This document shows positions 6,337 to 6,485 of a stretch of 6,485 nucleotides of DNA, in pieces (position 1 is the first letter of the stretch; the number at the start of each line of letters is the position of its first letter). A program made the translations under genes and the position numbers. The notes under the pieces are model-generated. The model did no database searches. It was not told where the DNA came from and saw only the letters and a list, made by a program, of their open reading frames with translations. This DNA comes from an uncultured Elusimicrobiales bacterium (GTDB lineage Bacteria > Elusimicrobiota > Elusimicrobia > Elusimicrobiales > Elusimicrobiaceae), in contig CAKUDJ010000051.1 in the NCBI GenBank assembly GCA_934644855.1, positions 1 through 6,485 on the forward strand, read 5' to 3'.

Positions 6337-6485
6337 TTTTGTTTTGCTCAATTAAATTGCGTATATCTTCCGAACTGCCCATTAAAAGTGCGGCTTGGGC
6401 CAGGTCGGAACAGGTTTCAAAATTCAAATTGCGGATGTTGTTTTTTACGCGTAAAAACATACGCGGCGTGACGGACAAAGCGTCT
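6323..6485 (-). CDS. ptsI: PTS Enzyme I (phosphoenolpyruvate-protein phosphotransferase), C-terminal end only
   Basis: Only the last 53 codons and a TAA stop lie in the window; the rest is beyond the right edge. The peptide (DALSVTPRMFLRVKNNIRNL, then NFETCSDLAQAAL and SSEDIRNLIEQ) fits the end of the C-terminal PEP-binding domain of Enzyme I, where the family shows 'S-x-x-x-I/L-x-R-V/I-K-x-x-I-R', 'N-F-E/D' and 'L-A-x-x-A-L' followed by a helix ending in a Leu-rich turn. Enzyme I moves phosphate from phosphoenolpyruvate to HPr to drive sugar uptake or regulation. The active-site His and PEP-binding residues are not visible here, so a PtsP-type paralogue cannot be excluded. It overlaps lepA by 14 bases in another frame and probably heads, or lies within, the same operon. 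Confidence 0.75.
   Translation of the reverse strand, partial: DALSVTPRMFLRVKNNIRNLNFETCSDLAQAALLMGSSEDIRNLIEQNKNEDS

Noticed and set aside
6337..6351. TTG at 6351 as the lepA start
   Set aside because: It adds five residues not typical of LepA and has no better ribosome binding site; the ATG at 6336 gives the standard family N-terminus.

Overview
All the genes seen here lie on the minus strand, so the window reads from right to left. The base composition is moderate, at roughly half G+C. The organism is a diderm (Gram-negative-type) bacterium, shown by a large autotransporter with an outer-membrane beta-barrel domain and a lipobox lipoprotein. The Gly/Asn-rich passenger with 'NNTV...VYGG' repeats and the divergent FolD recall anaerobic gut lineages such as Elusimicrobiota. 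That is only an impression; the sequence does not prove a phylum.

Right part (6485 down to about 3118): a compact gene run that looks like one operon. It begins with the last 53 codons of a PTS Enzyme I-like protein (ptsI, cut by the window edge). The ptsI end overlaps the start of lepA (elongation factor 4) by 14 bases. After a 46-base gap comes folD (methylenetetrahydrofolate dehydrogenase/cyclohydrolase), which is complete in length but has altered active-site positions. Nine bases later comes a small lipoprotein of unknown function whose Shine-Dalgarno overlaps the folD stop codon. A GC-rich hairpin just past the lipoprotein stop closes the unit. The first three genes are housekeeping functions (sugar phosphotransfer, translation, one-carbon metabolism); the lipoprotein is the only envelope gene in the run.

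Middle (2922 to 3164): an intergenic control region of about 240 bases. It holds the operon terminator, a 15-base alternating pyrimidine/purine tract, a second terminator-like hairpin followed by T7, a consensus -10 hexamer and a strong ribosome binding site for the next gene.

Left part (2921 to 1): a single open frame of at least 973 codons that runs off the left edge. It encodes an autotransporter: signal peptide, a cysteine-free passenger with about twelve beta-helix-type repeats, a pertactin-like C-terminal passenger segment, a linker helix and most of the beta-barrel domain. The frame has no stop inside the window, and plus-strand open frames over it are antisense shadows.

No RNA genes, insertion sequences, CRISPR arrays or attachment sites were seen. 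No clearly new multi-gene system is visible. The points most worth checking are the altered FolD active site, the structured leader in front of the autotransporter, and the unrecognised lipoprotein.
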